Assembly: GCA_000620545.1 (NCBI GenBank)
Contig: JIBA01000019.1
Span: 124,001-188,000 of the forward strand
DNA length: 64,000 bases
DNA from: Intrasporangiaceae bacterium URHB0013
GTDB lineage: Bacteria > Actinomycetota > Actinomycetes > Actinomycetales > Dermatophilaceae
Direction: 5' to 3'
This document shows positions 46,144-56,436 of this stretch, piece by piece (position 1 is the stretch's first letter; every line of letters begins with the position of its first letter). The notes under the pieces are model-generated. The model worked only from the letters and a program-made list of their open reading frames with translations, was not told where the DNA came from and did no database searches. A program made the position numbers and the translations under genes.

Positions 46144-46160
46144 ACGCTATCGCCTACAGT
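46144..46160. promoter_or_regulatory. Back-to-back leaderless -10 elements
   Basis: On the minus strand TAGCGT (46144-46149) is 7 nt before the DUF2520 GTG; on the plus strand TACAGT (46155-46160) is 7 nt before the methyltransferase GTG at 46168. Only 31 bp separate the two start codons. Confidence 0.5.
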
Positions 46161-46167
46161 CCGGGGC

Positions 46168-47205
46168 GTGGATCCCGTTCCCTGGCGCGAGGCGTGGCAC
46201 GAGGGGTTGTATGCCGTCGGGCGGGGTTTCTACGTGACGCGCGGCGGGCCGGCCGCCCACTTCACCACGGCCGCACACGGACCCACCGGGAAGGTGCTCG
46301 CCGAGGCGGTGCTCGCGTTGTGGGCGGTCGAGCACGGTCCGGTGCGCCCGTCGGTCGTGGTGGACGTCGGGGCCGGCCGTGGCGAGCTCGCCACCCACCT
46401 CGCCCGGGTCCTGGCCGCGACGCGGCCCTCGAAGTCCCCCACCCGAGGAGTGGACGGTCCCGGCTCCGGGGCTGATCCGGCGCCGCGTACGCGGGTCGTC
46501 GCGGTTGACGTCGTCGAGCGGCCCGAGACCCTCGACGAGCGGGTCGAGTGGCTGCGCTCCCCCGGCGGTGCGGCCCTGCCACCGGGTCTGACCGGCCTGC
46601 GCGACGCCCTCGTCATCGCCCACGAGTGGCTCGACGTCGTGCCGTGCACCGTCGCCGAGGTCGATGCCGACGAGACGGCGCGCCAGGTCCTCGTCGACCC
46701 CACGACGGGAGCGGAATCCCTCGGTGCCCCGCTCGCCGACGACGACCGGCGCTGGGCCAACACCCACTGGCCCACCACGACACCGGGCGACCGCCTCGAG
46801 ATCGGCCTCGACCGCGACGAGGCCTGGGCCGATCTCGTCTCGCGCGTCGACACCGGCACGCTGCTGGCCGTGGACTACGGCCACACGGCGAGGACACGTC
46901 CCTCCCGGGGGACGCTCACGGCATACGCCGGCGGTGAGCTGACCACGCCCGTGCCCGACGGGTCGTGCGACGTGACGGCCCACGTCGCCATCGACAGCCT
47001 GGACGCCGACGAGGTGTGCACGCAGCGCGAGGCGCTGAAGGCGCTGGGGCTGACCGGCGCCGTCCCGCCGCACGCGCTTGCCGGCAGCGACCCGACGGCC
47101 TACCTCGCCGCCCTCGAGCGGGCAAGCGCCGAGGCCCACCTGCTCGACCGGGACGGCTTCGGCGCCTTCTGGTGGGCGGTGAAGCACGTTCGCGACACCA
47201 CCTAA
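46168..47205 (+). CDS. MidA/NDUFAF7-family SAM-dependent methyltransferase (DUF185)
   Basis: A 345-residue member of the PF02636 family. Hallmarks: GRGFYVTRGGPAAHFTTA at the N-terminus, the SAM motif VVVDVGAGRGELATHLARVL, ALVIAHEWLDVVPCTVAEV (usually NEFLDALPV), LLAVDYGHTA and RGTLTAYAGGE. The human and Dictyostelium homologues (NDUFAF7/MidA) methylate an arginine of the 49-kDa complex I subunit, the NuoD homologue. A solo nuoD lies 2.3 kb downstream on the same strand. Its stop TAA overlaps the -10 element of copC. The leaderless GTG is supported by TACAGT. Confidence 0.87.
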   Translation: MDPVPWREAWHEGLYAVGRGFYVTRGGPAAHFTTAAHGPTGKVLAEAVLALWAVEHGPVRPSVVVDVGAGRGELATHLARVLAATRPSKSPTRGVDGPGSGADPAPRTRVVAVDVVERPETLDERVEWLRSPGGAALPPGLTGLRDALVIAHEWLDVVPCTVAEVDADETARQVLVDPTTGAESLGAPLADDDRRWANTHWPTTTPGDRLEIGLDRDEAWADLVSRVDTGTLLAVDYGHTARTRPSRGTLTAYAGGELTTPVPDGSCDVTAHVAIDSLDADEVCTQREALKALGLTGAVPPHALAGSDPTAYLAALERASAEAHLLDRDGFGAFWWAVKHVRDTT

Positions 47206-47208
47206 ACT
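47203..47208 (+). promoter_or_regulatory. Leaderless -10 element of the copC-like gene
   Basis: TAAACT ends 6 nt before the ATG at 47215 and includes the stop codon of the preceding gene. Confidence 0.45.
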
Positions 47209-47214
47209 GGCGGC

Positions 47215-47748
47215 ATGCGTCGTCTCGCCCCTGCGCTGCTCGCCCTCGGACTCCTCGTCCTCGCCCCGACCGCCGCCTTCGCGCATGACGCCCTCGAGGC
47301 GACCAACCCGGCGGCCGGCACGACCGTCACGCAGCTGCCGAGCAGCGTGGTGCTCACCTTCTCCGAGACTCCCCTCGAGATCGGCACCCAGGTCGAGGTG
47401 ACCGGGCCCTCGGGCAGCGTGTCGTCCGGCGCTCCGACGATCAGTGGCCGCGACGTCACGCAGGCCCTGGCTCCGAGCGCGCCCGGCGGCGACTACACGG
47501 TGTCCTACCGCGTCACCTCCGACGACGGTCACCCCGTCACCGGCACCTTCTCCTTCCACGCGACGATCGGGCTCGACGGATCGACCGCCACCGCGGGCGC
47601 GACCGTGCACGTGCAGAGTGCCCCCACCAGCGACGACGGCGAGGGCTCGCTCCTCGTGCCGATCCTGCTCACCGTCGTCGGCACGCTCGTGCTGCTGGGG
47701 CTCGGTGGCTTCCTCGTGCTCCGCGGCCGCGACGCCGAGCGTTCCTGA
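47215..47748 (+). CDS. CopC-domain copper-binding protein with C-terminal membrane anchor
   Basis: A 177-residue secreted, membrane-anchored protein. The signal peptide ends AFA-HDAL, so the mature protein starts with His24, the usual Cu(II) ligand of CopC; DDGHPVTGTFSF holds the other conserved Asp/His. The CopC beta-barrel runs to about residue 118, followed by a Thr/Ser linker and a transmembrane helix (LLVPILLTVVGTLVLLGLGG). CopC proteins bind periplasmic or extracytoplasmic copper; no copD is adjacent. Confidence 0.9.
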   Translation: MRRLAPALLALGLLVLAPTAAFAHDALEATNPAAGTTVTQLPSSVVLTFSETPLEIGTQVEVTGPSGSVSSGAPTISGRDVTQALAPSAPGGDYTVSYRVTSDDGHPVTGTFSFHATIGLDGSTATAGATVHVQSAPTSDDGEGSLLVPILLTVVGTLVLLGLGGFLVLRGRDAERS

Positions 47749-47781
47749 CGCCCCCGGCGTTCTCAGAACGACTGACGGCGC

Positions 47782-48177
47782 TCAGTCGAGCTCCGGGAGG
47801 GGCTGGTTGAGGAACCATCGATGGCCGAACGGGTCGTGGAAGACCGCGAGCCGGCCGATCGGCGGGTTGTCCTCGGGACCCCGGTCGAGCGTCGCGCCTC
47901 CAGCCCGGACGCGGCGGCAGCGGTCGTCGACATCGGTCACCGTGAGGTGCAGCGTCACGGCGTTGCCGCGGGCGGGGTCAGGTGGCGCGACGCCTGCCGA
48001 CTCGAACGCGTCCGACATCATCCAGCGCGCGCCGTCGACCGCCAGCTCGCAGTGTCCGACGTGCCCGTCGTCCATGACGATCGGTTCGACGGTCACCTCG
48101 GCACCCAGGTGCTCGCAGTACCAGTCGATCGCGGCCCTCGAGTCGGCCACACAGATGTAGGGCGTCAGCTCAGCCAT
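47782..48177 (-). CDS. VOC family (glyoxalase/bleomycin-resistance-like) protein
   Basis: A 131-residue vicinal-oxygen-chelate protein of the PhnB/YaeR type: MAELTPYICVADSRAAIDWYCEHLGAEV begins the first beta-alpha-beta unit (motif in two parts), and VFHDPFGHRWFLNQP ends the second. Many such proteins have unknown substrates. ATG 48177 preferred over the adjacent GTG 48180; AGGAAG is the ribosome site. Convergent with the CopC gene over 33 bp. Confidence 0.83.
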   Translation of the reverse strand: MAELTPYICVADSRAAIDWYCEHLGAEVTVEPIVMDDGHVGHCELAVDGARWMMSDAFESAGVAPPDPARGNAVTLHLTVTDVDDRCRRVRAGGATLDRGPEDNPPIGRLAVFHDPFGHRWFLNQPLPELD

Positions 48178-48206
48178 CACTCTTCCTCTCTCCGTCCGTA
48201 CGCCGG

Positions 48207-49421
48207 TCAGGTCGCTGGTCGGCTCCGGGCCACGATGAGCCGCTCGTAGCCACGCAGCACGAACGTCGGCCGCCGCGCCGCCCCGACGACCTCGAGGGGG
48301 CCCAGCCGCCCGAGCAGCGCGCGGGTCGAGGTCTGCAGCTCCATCCGGGCCAACGGCGCCCCGAGACAGAAGTGGATGCCGGCCCCGAAGGCGAGGTGAG
48401 GATTGGGGTCGCGGTCGGCGACGAAGCGGTCGGGGTCGGCGAAGACGGCGGGGTCACGGTTCGCCGCCCCGAGCAGCGCGGCCACCTTCTGACCCTTCTC
48501 GACCGTCACGCCGTGGAGATCGACGTCGGTCGTTGCCGTGCGCTCGAAGAGGTGCAGCGGGGAGTCGTGCCGGAGCATCTCCTCGACGAGGCGGTCGACG
48601 GCCGCCGCGTCGTCGAGACCCCTGAGGACGGTGTCGAGCTGCTCTGCTTCGGCGAGGAGTGAGGCCAGACCGTTGCCGAAACCGTTGACGCTGGCCTCGT
48701 GGCCGGCGTTGAGCAGCAGCACCACCGTCGCGACGAGCTCGCGGGGCGAGAGCCGGTCGCCACCGTCGCGCTCCTGGACAAGGGAGGTCAGCAGGTCGTC
48801 ACCGGGAACGTCTGCCCGCTCGGCCGCGAGGGCCTCGACGTAGGAGGCGAACTCGTCGCACGCACGCTGCGCGTCCCGCTGGGCCTCTGGGACGGGGTCG
48901 ACCTCGTACATCCGGACGATGGCCTGGGACCAGTCCCGGAGCACCTTCCAGTCCGCGGTCGGCGTGCCGAGGAGCTCGCAGATGACAAGGACGGGCAGGG
49001 GCTCGGCGTACGCGGCGATGACGTCGACCCGACCGTCGCGGTCGAGGATGCGCTCGACGTCGTCGAGCAGGCCGGCCGCGATCTGCTCGACACGCGGACG
49101 CAGCCGGGTCACGTGCCCACGGCCGAACGCGCCGGCGACGAGACGCCGAAGTCTCGTGTGCTTGGGCGGCTCCGAGTCGAGGATCGAGTCGGCGTGCAAC
49201 CAGTCGAACGTCGTCCAGGCGTCGTCCCCGTCGGAGCGCGGGCGCAGGATGCGGCCCAGGCGCCGGTCGCGCAGCACGTCGTTGGCCGCCGCGTGCGTCG
49301 TCGTGACCCACACGCCCAGGCCCTCGTGCCACAGGACCGGTGCCTCTTCGCGGGCAGCGGCCAGTGCCGGGTACGGGTCTGGCACGAAGGCCGGGTCGCG
49401 CAGGTCGAGCTGGTCGGTCAC
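48207..49421 (-). CDS. Cytochrome P450
   Basis: A 404-residue soluble bacterial class I P450. The heme loop is [15 protein letters not shown] with the Cys ligand; ExxR is in the K helix (RTAT region preceded by [10 protein letters not shown]); the I-helix reads [13 protein letters not shown], so the usual acid-threonine pair (ET/DT) is EA here, a variant also found in other actinobacterial P450s. No ferredoxin or reductase gene is near. CAGAGT lies 6 nt before the GTG at 49421, suggesting a leaderless start. Substrate unknown. Confidence 0.92.
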   Translation of the reverse strand: MTDQLDLRDPAFVPDPYPALAAAREEAPVLWHEGLGVWVTTTHAAANDVLRDRRLGRILRPRSDGDDAWTTFDWLHADSILDSEPPKHTRLRRLVAGAFGRGHVTRLRPRVEQIAAGLLDDVERILDRDGRVDVIAAYAEPLPVLVICELLGTPTADWKVLRDWSQAIVRMYEVDPVPEAQRDAQRACDEFASYVEALAAERADVPGDDLLTSLVQERDGGDRLSPRELVATVVLLLNAGHEASVNGFGNGLASLLAEAEQLDTVLRGLDDAAAVDRLVEEMLRHDSPLHLFERTATTDVDLHGVTVEKGQKVAALLGAANRDPAVFADPDRFVADRDPNPHLAFGAGIHFCLGAPLARMELQTSTRALLGRLGPLEVVGAARRPTFVLRGYERLIVARSRPAT

Positions 49422-49490
49422 CCCCACACTCTGCCCGACCGGGCGCCCCCCGGGGAGAGGCCACACGGCATACGACCACGGTGTGGGTCG

Positions 49491-49496
49491 TAGGCT
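49491..49496 (+). promoter_or_regulatory. Leaderless -10 element of the solo nuoD
   Basis: TAGGCT ends 7 nt before the ATG at 49504. A GGCATACG motif (49467-49474) lies where a -35 would be, 16 nt upstream. Confidence 0.5.
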
Positions 49497-49503
49497 CGGC
49501 CCC

Positions 49504-50691
49504 ATGAAGGAGACCACCGCCTCCTCGCCGCGCCAGCGTCAGGCCCTGACCGTCGGCATCGGCGCGGGCGGGCTCGCGACCGCCGACATGGTGCTCAACA
49601 TCGGTCCGCAGCACCCGGCCACGCACGGCGTCCTGCGGCTGCGCATCGTCGTCGACGGCGAACGGATCATCAGTGCCGAGCCGATCGTCGGCTACATGCA
49701 CCGGGGCGCCGAGAAGCTATTCGAGGTGCGCGACTACCGCCAGATCATCGTGCTCGCCAACCGCCACGACTGGCTCAGCGCCTTCTCCAACGAGCTCGGC
49801 GTGGTCCTCGGCGTCGAGCAGATGCTCGGCATGGAGGTGCCGGAGCGGGCCGTCTGGGCGCGCACCGCCCTCGCCGAGCTCAACCGGGTCCTCAACCACC
49901 TGATGTTCCTCGGCTCCTACCCCCTCGAGCTCGGCGCCATCACGCCGGTCTTCCACGCGTTCCGCGAGCGTGAGGAGCTCCAGGCGGTCATGGAGGAGGT
50001 GTCGGGCGGGCGGATGCACTACATGTTCAACCGCGTCGGTGGTCTCAAGGAGGACCTCCCGGCCGGTTGGATGGGCCGCGTCGACAAGGCGATCGCCAAC
50101 GTGCGAAAGCGCCTGCCGGACCTCGAACGCCTCATCGTCGGCAACGAGATCCTCGAGGCCCGGACGCGTGGGGTCGGGGTGCTGTCGCGGGCGACGGTCG
50201 AGGCCTACGGCGTCTCGGGCCCGATCGCGCGGGCGAGCGGCCTCGACGTCGACCTGCGCAGAGACGCGCCCTACCTCGCCTACGGCGAGCTGTTCGGCGA
50301 CAAGGGCCCCGGCCGCGTCGTGACCCGCACGGCGGGTGACTGCCTGTCACGACTCGAGGTGCTGCTCGAGCAGGTGCACGTCTCGCTTGATCTCGCCCAG
50401 GCCTGCCTCGACCGGCTCGTCCAGCTGCCGCAGGGGCCGATCAACGTCAAGCTGCCCAAGGTGCTCAAGGTTCCCGAGGGCGAGATCTACAGCGCCACCG
50501 AGAACCCGCTCGGCTTCAACGGCTACTACCTCGTCTCGCGGGGTGAGAAGACCCCGTGGCGGCTCAAGCTGCGCTCGGCCTCCTTCAACAACGTCAGCGT
50601 GCTGTCCGAGATGCTGCCCGGCCAGCTCATCGCCGACATGGTCGCGATCCTCGGCTCGATGTTCTTCGTCGTCGGGGACATCGACAAGTGA
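49504..50691 (+). CDS. nuoD2: Solo NuoD-like (49-kDa) NADH-quinone oxidoreductase subunit, nuoD2 type
   Basis: A 395-residue homologue of complex I subunit NuoD, outside any nuo operon. Overall NuoD features are kept: [17 protein letters not shown] (His37, His41), [11 protein letters not shown] (Arg67), [37 protein letters not shown] and the C-terminal VVGDIDK. Aligning with bovine NDUFS2, Arg67 matches the methylated Arg85 and His41 matches His59, but Tyr108, which holds the quinone head group, is Trp90 (RHDWLS). A second, isolated NuoD is known in Streptomyces. Role unknown. Confidence 0.9.
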   Translation: MKETTASSPRQRQALTVGIGAGGLATADMVLNIGPQHPATHGVLRLRIVVDGERIISAEPIVGYMHRGAEKLFEVRDYRQIIVLANRHDWLSAFSNELGVVLGVEQMLGMEVPERAVWARTALAELNRVLNHLMFLGSYPLELGAITPVFHAFREREELQAVMEEVSGGRMHYMFNRVGGLKEDLPAGWMGRVDKAIANVRKRLPDLERLIVGNEILEARTRGVGVLSRATVEAYGVSGPIARASGLDVDLRRDAPYLAYGELFGDKGPGRVVTRTAGDCLSRLEVLLEQVHVSLDLAQACLDRLVQLPQGPINVKLPKVLKVPEGEIYSATENPLGFNGYYLVSRGEKTPWRLKLRSASFNNVSVLSEMLPGQLIADMVAILGSMFFVVGDIDK

Positions 50692-50927
50692 GCCGCCGTA
50701 TGCCATCCGCCCGGACCTCGCGCGAGACCCTCCTGCGTGCCGCAGCCGTCACGCTCATCACGGCGACGATCACGCTCGCCGCGGCCTGCTCCGACGAGGA
50801 CACCGTCGACACGATCCCGCCGCCGTGGCCGACGCGGACCACGACGCCCGACGGACCGCCCCGGCCGCCGTCCGTCGAGACGACGACGACCCCCACCTCG
50901 ACGATCAGCGTGGTCGGCACCACCTGA
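50688..50927 (+). CDS. Small putative lipoprotein
   Basis: A 79-residue protein (75 if the ATG at 50700 is used). A charged N-terminus is followed by a hydrophobic run and LAAAC, a weak lipobox because Leu is at -4. The mature part is Pro/Thr-rich ([20 protein letters not shown]), as in cell-wall-spanning tails. The GTG at 50688 overlaps the nuoD2 stop (GTGA), so it is coupled to it. No function recognised. Confidence 0.55.
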   Translation: MSRRMPSARTSRETLLRAAAVTLITATITLAAACSDEDTVDTIPPPWPTRTTTPDGPPRPPSVETTTTPTSTISVVGTT

Positions 50928-51030
50928 CCGGAGGACGCCCACGACTGCCGTGTCGTCTGCTGTCTGGCGGGGTGATCACCACACCAGGTGCCGGACCACG
51001 GCGCAGGGCACGCGCAGCCGGCGGTTTGAC

Positions 51031-51100
51031 CCACGGCGCCGCCGGCGGTTGGTCCACGGCGCCGCCGGCGGTTGGTCCACGGCGCCGCCGGCGGCGGTCA
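51031..51100. repeat. Three 23-bp tandem repeats with palindromic GGCGCCGCCGGCGG
   Basis: CCACGGCGCCGCCGGCGG recurs at 51031, 51054 and 51077 (23-bp steps) between the stops of the lipoprotein gene and the DUF3180 gene. Each copy can fold (GCCGCCGGCGGC), so the set may act as a bidirectional terminator. The gap 50928-51097 has no gene. Confidence 0.8.
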
Positions 51101-51583
51101 GGACGCGGCCGGCGGCTGGTCCTCGTCCTCGTCGTCGCGGGGGCGCAGACGGCACCAGTTCTGCACGACCATGCCGGCCACCGCGAGCAGGAGTGCCACG
51201 ACGGCGTGGAGCACGAACGGCAGGATGCGTCCACGCTGGGAGTCGACGTCGGCATCGGGCAGCAGGACGAGGGCGTTCGCGAGGTACCAGCCCACGAGCA
51301 CCGAGCCCGTGAGGGCTCCGGCCTGTCCCAGCACGAGCGTTCGGGCCGCGCGCAGCGGTGAGATGGCGAGGTTGGGCAGGCCGTCGCGGACCTTGCGCAC
51401 CTGCCAGCCGGCGATGACGAGCCCGCCGGTGAGGAACAGCATCGCGGCCGCGCCGACCCAGCCGGGCTCGGGCACGGCGTTGCCGCCGGCCGTCAGCCAG
51501 CGCAGCCCGAGCCAGGCGACCACCGTCATGGCCAGTCCAGCGAGGACGAGCGTGCTGACGCGGATGCCGGAGTGTGGTGTCAC
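51098..51583 (-). CDS. DUF3180 membrane protein
   Basis: A 161-residue protein with four transmembrane helices (near residues 10-27, 42-60, 85-103 and 117-136). DUF3180 proteins are found almost only in actinobacteria, usually right after folK, as here. The GTG at 51583 overlaps the folBK stop (GTGA) and has GGGAG upstream, so it is preferred over the ATG at 51595. The charged C-terminus (RPRDDEDEDQ) is cytoplasmic. Function unknown. Confidence 0.85.
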   Translation of the reverse strand: MTPHSGIRVSTLVLAGLAMTVVAWLGLRWLTAGGNAVPEPGWVGAAAMLFLTGGLVIAGWQVRKVRDGLPNLAISPLRAARTLVLGQAGALTGSVLVGWYLANALVLLPDADVDSQRGRILPFVLHAVVALLLAVAGMVVQNWCRLRPRDDEDEDQPPAAS

Positions 51584-52467
51584 TGCTGCTCCCATCGGGG
51601 ACCGGGACGCACGCCCGATCTGTCGAGGCCGGCCAGGAGCTCAGCCACCTGGCGTATGCCGGCGTCCCCGGGTCCCACGCGCAGGGTGGCCCTCGGGTCG
51701 GCGTCGGTCCACGGCACGAGGACGAACGCGCGCTCGTGCGCCCGCGGGTGTGGAAGGGTCAGCTCGTCGGCGTCGCTGACGACCTCTCGGGAGCCTCCGG
51801 GCGTGCCGTACTGGATGAGGTCGAGATCGAGGGTCCTTGCGCCCCAGCGGATCTCGCGCGTGCGTCCATGCTCCGCCTCGATGGCGTGCAGGGCGGCCAG
51901 CAGCTCGTCAGCGGCCAGGCTGGCGCGGCCGACGGCGACGGCGTTGAGGTAGGGCGGCTGCTCGGGGCCGCCCACCGGGTCGGTCTCGACGATCGCCGAC
52001 ACGGACGTGACGGTGAGCCCTGACAGGCCTCGGAGGGCCTGGACAGCCGCGCCGAGGGTCTGTCCCCGGTCGCCGAGGTTGGATCCGAGGGCGATGGCCA
52101 CGTGCGCGGCGTTCGCGCGCTCGAGGCGTACCTGCACGTCCGTGAACGGGTGCCCGACGGGCGCCTCGGGCTTGTGCACGACGACCTCGACGGACTCGAC
52201 GAGGTCGTGGCGCAGCACCTCGTCGGCGATGACCTCGGCGAGACGCTCGATGAGATCGAAGGACGGGCCGGTGATGCGGGCGACGACGTCGTCGGCGACC
52301 TCGGCGTAGTTGACCGTGGCGGACAGGGCATCGGTGCGACCGGCGCGTTCGAGGTCGCAGACCATCGTCACGTCGACGAGGAACGTCTGGCCGTCCCGCT
52401 TCTCGAAATCGAGCACGCCGTGGGTGCCGCGTGCCGAGACTCCCTGGAGCACGATGCGATCGCTCAT
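51580..52467 (-). CDS. folBK: Bifunctional dihydroneopterin aldolase/HPPK (FolB-FolK fusion)
   Basis: A 295-residue fusion catalysing two successive folate steps. Residues 1-120 are FolB (MSDRIVLQGVSARGTHGVLDFEKR starts the domain; DLIERLAE and VHKPEAPV are conserved). Residues 121-295 are FolK, with VAIALGSNLGDRGQTL, VETDPVGGPEQPPYLNAV and the ATP/metal-binding RWGARTLDLDLI and LPHPRAHERAFVL. The product goes to FolP. The ATG overlaps the folP stop (ATGA). Confidence 0.95.
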   Translation of the reverse strand: MSDRIVLQGVSARGTHGVLDFEKRDGQTFLVDVTMVCDLERAGRTDALSATVNYAEVADDVVARITGPSFDLIERLAEVIADEVLRHDLVESVEVVVHKPEAPVGHPFTDVQVRLERANAAHVAIALGSNLGDRGQTLGAAVQALRGLSGLTVTSVSAIVETDPVGGPEQPPYLNAVAVGRASLAADELLAALHAIEAEHGRTREIRWGARTLDLDLIQYGTPGGSREVVSDADELTLPHPRAHERAFVLVPWTDADPRATLRVGPGDAGIRQVAELLAGLDRSGVRPGPRWEQQ

Positions 52468-53378
52468 CGGTCGAGATCCCCCACCAGGTCGTCGACGTCG
52501 TCGGGTGCGTGCTCGAGGGCGGCCTGCACGACCGTGAGAACGCGAGCGGTGGAGGCGACGTCATGGACGCGCACGCACCAGAGGCCCGCCATGGCGGCCA
52601 TGACCGACGTCGCGGTCGTCTCGACGTCACGATCGGCGGCGGGTCTCGGAGCGGCACCCTGGTCGCGGCCCACGCGGCCGAGGAAGGCCTTGCGCGAGGC
52701 GCCGAGCAGGATCGGCTGGCCGAGGTCGTGCAGCGACGGCAGCGCAGCCATGAGGGCCCAGTTGTGGTCGGCGTTCTTGGCGAAGCCGAGGCCCGGGTCG
52801 AGGACGAGGTGGTCCTCGTCGACGCCGGCCTCGAGGAGGGCGTCGCGCCGCTCCCCCAGCTCGCGGACCACGTCTGCGACGACGTCGTCGTAGACGGCGC
52901 GCGACTGCATCGCGGTGCTGTGCCCGCGCCAGTGCATCGCGATGAACGGCAGTCGGTTCGCGGCGACCCACGGAACCATCTCCGGGTCGGCGAGTCCACC
53001 CGAGACGTCGTTGACGATGGAGGCACCCGCCTCGACGGCGGCGCGCGCGACGGAGGCGCGCATCGTGTCGATGGAGACCACTGCCCCGTCGGCCGCGAGA
53101 GCCGTCACGACGGGCAGGACCCGGCGCAGCTCCTCCTCGACCGACGGGCGCTCGGCGCCGGGACGGGTCGACTCTCCACCGACGTCGACGATGTGGGCAC
53201 CGGCCGCGAGGACGTCGCGTCCGTGCGTGATCGCGGCCTCCTGCTCGAACCACTCGCCGCCGTCGGAGAACGAGTCGGGCGTGACGTTGACGACCCCCAT
53301 GACGAGCGTGCGGTCGCGTACCGACAGGAGCGTGGTCGCATCGGGGGCCCTGCGGTCGCGGGGGGCGGGCGCGGTCAT
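52464..53378 (-). CDS. folP: Dihydropteroate synthase
   Basis: Condenses 6-hydroxymethyl-dihydropterin pyrophosphate with p-aminobenzoate; target of sulfonamides. 304 residues. Signatures are VMGVVNVTPDSFSDGG, AGAHIVDVGGESTRPGA, VSIDTMRASVA, IVNDVSGG, LDPGLGFAKN and ILLGASRKAFLG. The ATG at 53378 overlaps the stop of the small upstream ORF (ATGA) and has no ribosome site of its own, so its translation probably depends on that ORF; ATG 53387 is possible. Confidence 0.95.
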   Translation of the reverse strand: MTAPAPRDRRAPDATTLLSVRDRTLVMGVVNVTPDSFSDGGEWFEQEAAITHGRDVLAAGAHIVDVGGESTRPGAERPSVEEELRRVLPVVTALAADGAVVSIDTMRASVARAAVEAGASIVNDVSGGLADPEMVPWVAANRLPFIAMHWRGHSTAMQSRAVYDDVVADVVRELGERRDALLEAGVDEDHLVLDPGLGFAKNADHNWALMAALPSLHDLGQPILLGASRKAFLGRVGRDQGAAPRPAADRDVETTATSVMAAMAGLWCVRVHDVASTARVLTVVQAALEHAPDDVDDLVGDLDR

Positions 53379-53578
53379 GGGCGCCATTGTGTCGTGGCCG
53401 GTGTCCCGTCGCAGAGAGTGCGCCGTGTCGCGAAGGTTGCGACGGTCGCGATGGTCGCGGAGGTCGCGACGGCGGCGGAGGCGGCGGAGGCGGCGGAGGC
53501 GGCGGAGATCGCGGAGGCGGCGGAGGCGGCGGAGGCGGCGAGGGTCGTGAGGGTGCTGGAGGTGCTGTCCCGGCTCAC
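53375..53578 (-). CDS. Small Ala/Ser-rich ORF bridging folE and folP
   Basis: A 67-residue frame whose GTG overlaps the folE stop (GTGA, with GAGGG 6 nt upstream) and whose TGA overlaps the folP ATG (ATGA). Every other downstream joint in this operon also uses a 4-nt overlap, which argues it is translated. The middle is AAS-type repeats encoded by a 9-bp tandem repeat, so unit gain or loss keeps the frame; the end ([19 protein letters not shown]) is not repetitive. Function unrecognised; it may serve only to carry ribosomes from folE to folP. Confidence 0.45.
   Translation of the reverse strand: MSRDSTSSTLTTLAASAASAASAISAASAASAASAAVATSATIATVATFATRRTLCDGTPATTQWRP
53471..53545. repeat. 9-bp GGCGGAGGC tandem repeat
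   Basis: About eight near-perfect copies of GGCGGAGGC, interrupted once by GGAGATCGC. The G-rich strand is the non-template strand relative to + and has many GGnGG runs, so G-quadruplexes are possible. It encodes Ala-Ala-Ser on the minus strand. Confidence 0.9.
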
Positions 53579-54147
53579 TTGTTGCCCTCGAGCATGAGCG
53601 CCATGGCCTCTGCTCGAGTGGCCGCGTCGCGCAGCTGGCCGCGCACCGCCGACGTGATGGTGCTCGCGCCGGGCTTGCGGATGCCGCGCATCGACATGCA
53701 GAGGTGCTCGGCCTGGATGACGACGATGACGCCCTCCACGTCGAGGTGCTCGACGAGCGCGTCGGCGATCTGGGTGGTCAGCCGTTCCTGCACCTGCGGG
53801 CGCCGGGCGAAGACCTCCACGAGTCGGGCGAGCTTCGACAGCCCCGTGACCCGCCCGTCCTTGTTCGGGATGTAGCCGACGTGTGCCACCCCGTGGAAGG
53901 GCACGAGGTGGTGCTCGCAGGTGCTGTAGAGCTCGATGTCCCGCACGATCACGAGCTCCTGGTGACCGATCTCGAACGTCGTGCTGAGCACGTCGGCCGC
54001 CGACCGGTCGAGCCCGGCGTAGATCTCGGTGAACGACCGGGCGACCCGGCCCGGGGTGTCGGCGAGGCCCTCACGGTCGGGGTCCTCACCGATGGCATAG
54101 AGCAGCTCGCGGACGGCGGCCTCGGCGCGCGGTTGGTCGATCGGCAC
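53575..54147 (-). CDS. folE: GTP cyclohydrolase I
   Basis: First enzyme of folate synthesis, making dihydroneopterin triphosphate from GTP. 190 residues, normal. [17 protein letters not shown], the zinc site [12 protein letters not shown] and [11 protein letters not shown] (third ligand), and [20 protein letters not shown] are all intact. The GTG is 3 nt after the ftsH stop. It begins the fol run folE-orf67-folP-folBK-DUF3180. Confidence 0.96.
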   Translation of the reverse strand: MPIDQPRAEAAVRELLYAIGEDPDREGLADTPGRVARSFTEIYAGLDRSAADVLSTTFEIGHQELVIVRDIELYSTCEHHLVPFHGVAHVGYIPNKDGRVTGLSKLARLVEVFARRPQVQERLTTQIADALVEHLDVEGVIVVIQAEHLCMSMRGIRKPGASTITSAVRGQLRDAATRAEAMALMLEGNK

Positions 54148-54150
54148 GCG

Positions 54151-56256
<2,106 letters not shown>

Positions 56257-56436
56257 GTACGTACGGGGCCTGGGCGGCCCCGGTCCTCCTGCTCGTCCGG
56301 TGAGTTGGTCCACCGGCACAACGTCCGGCGGACCACCAGTGTTCCGCATGCCGGGGTGGCACGGCCAACCCGGCCGCAACCTCGTCGTACCCGGTCTCGC
56401 AGCCAAGCCGCTGCTGGGTCGCCGCCGCTCGGATCG

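Noticed and set aside
49504-50691. Part of a nuo operon
   Set aside because: No other nuo gene within reach; the neighbours are a P450 gene and a small lipoprotein gene.
48207-50927. Biosynthetic cluster around the P450
   Set aside because: No ferredoxin, tailoring or scaffold enzymes nearby; neighbours are conserved housekeeping-type genes.
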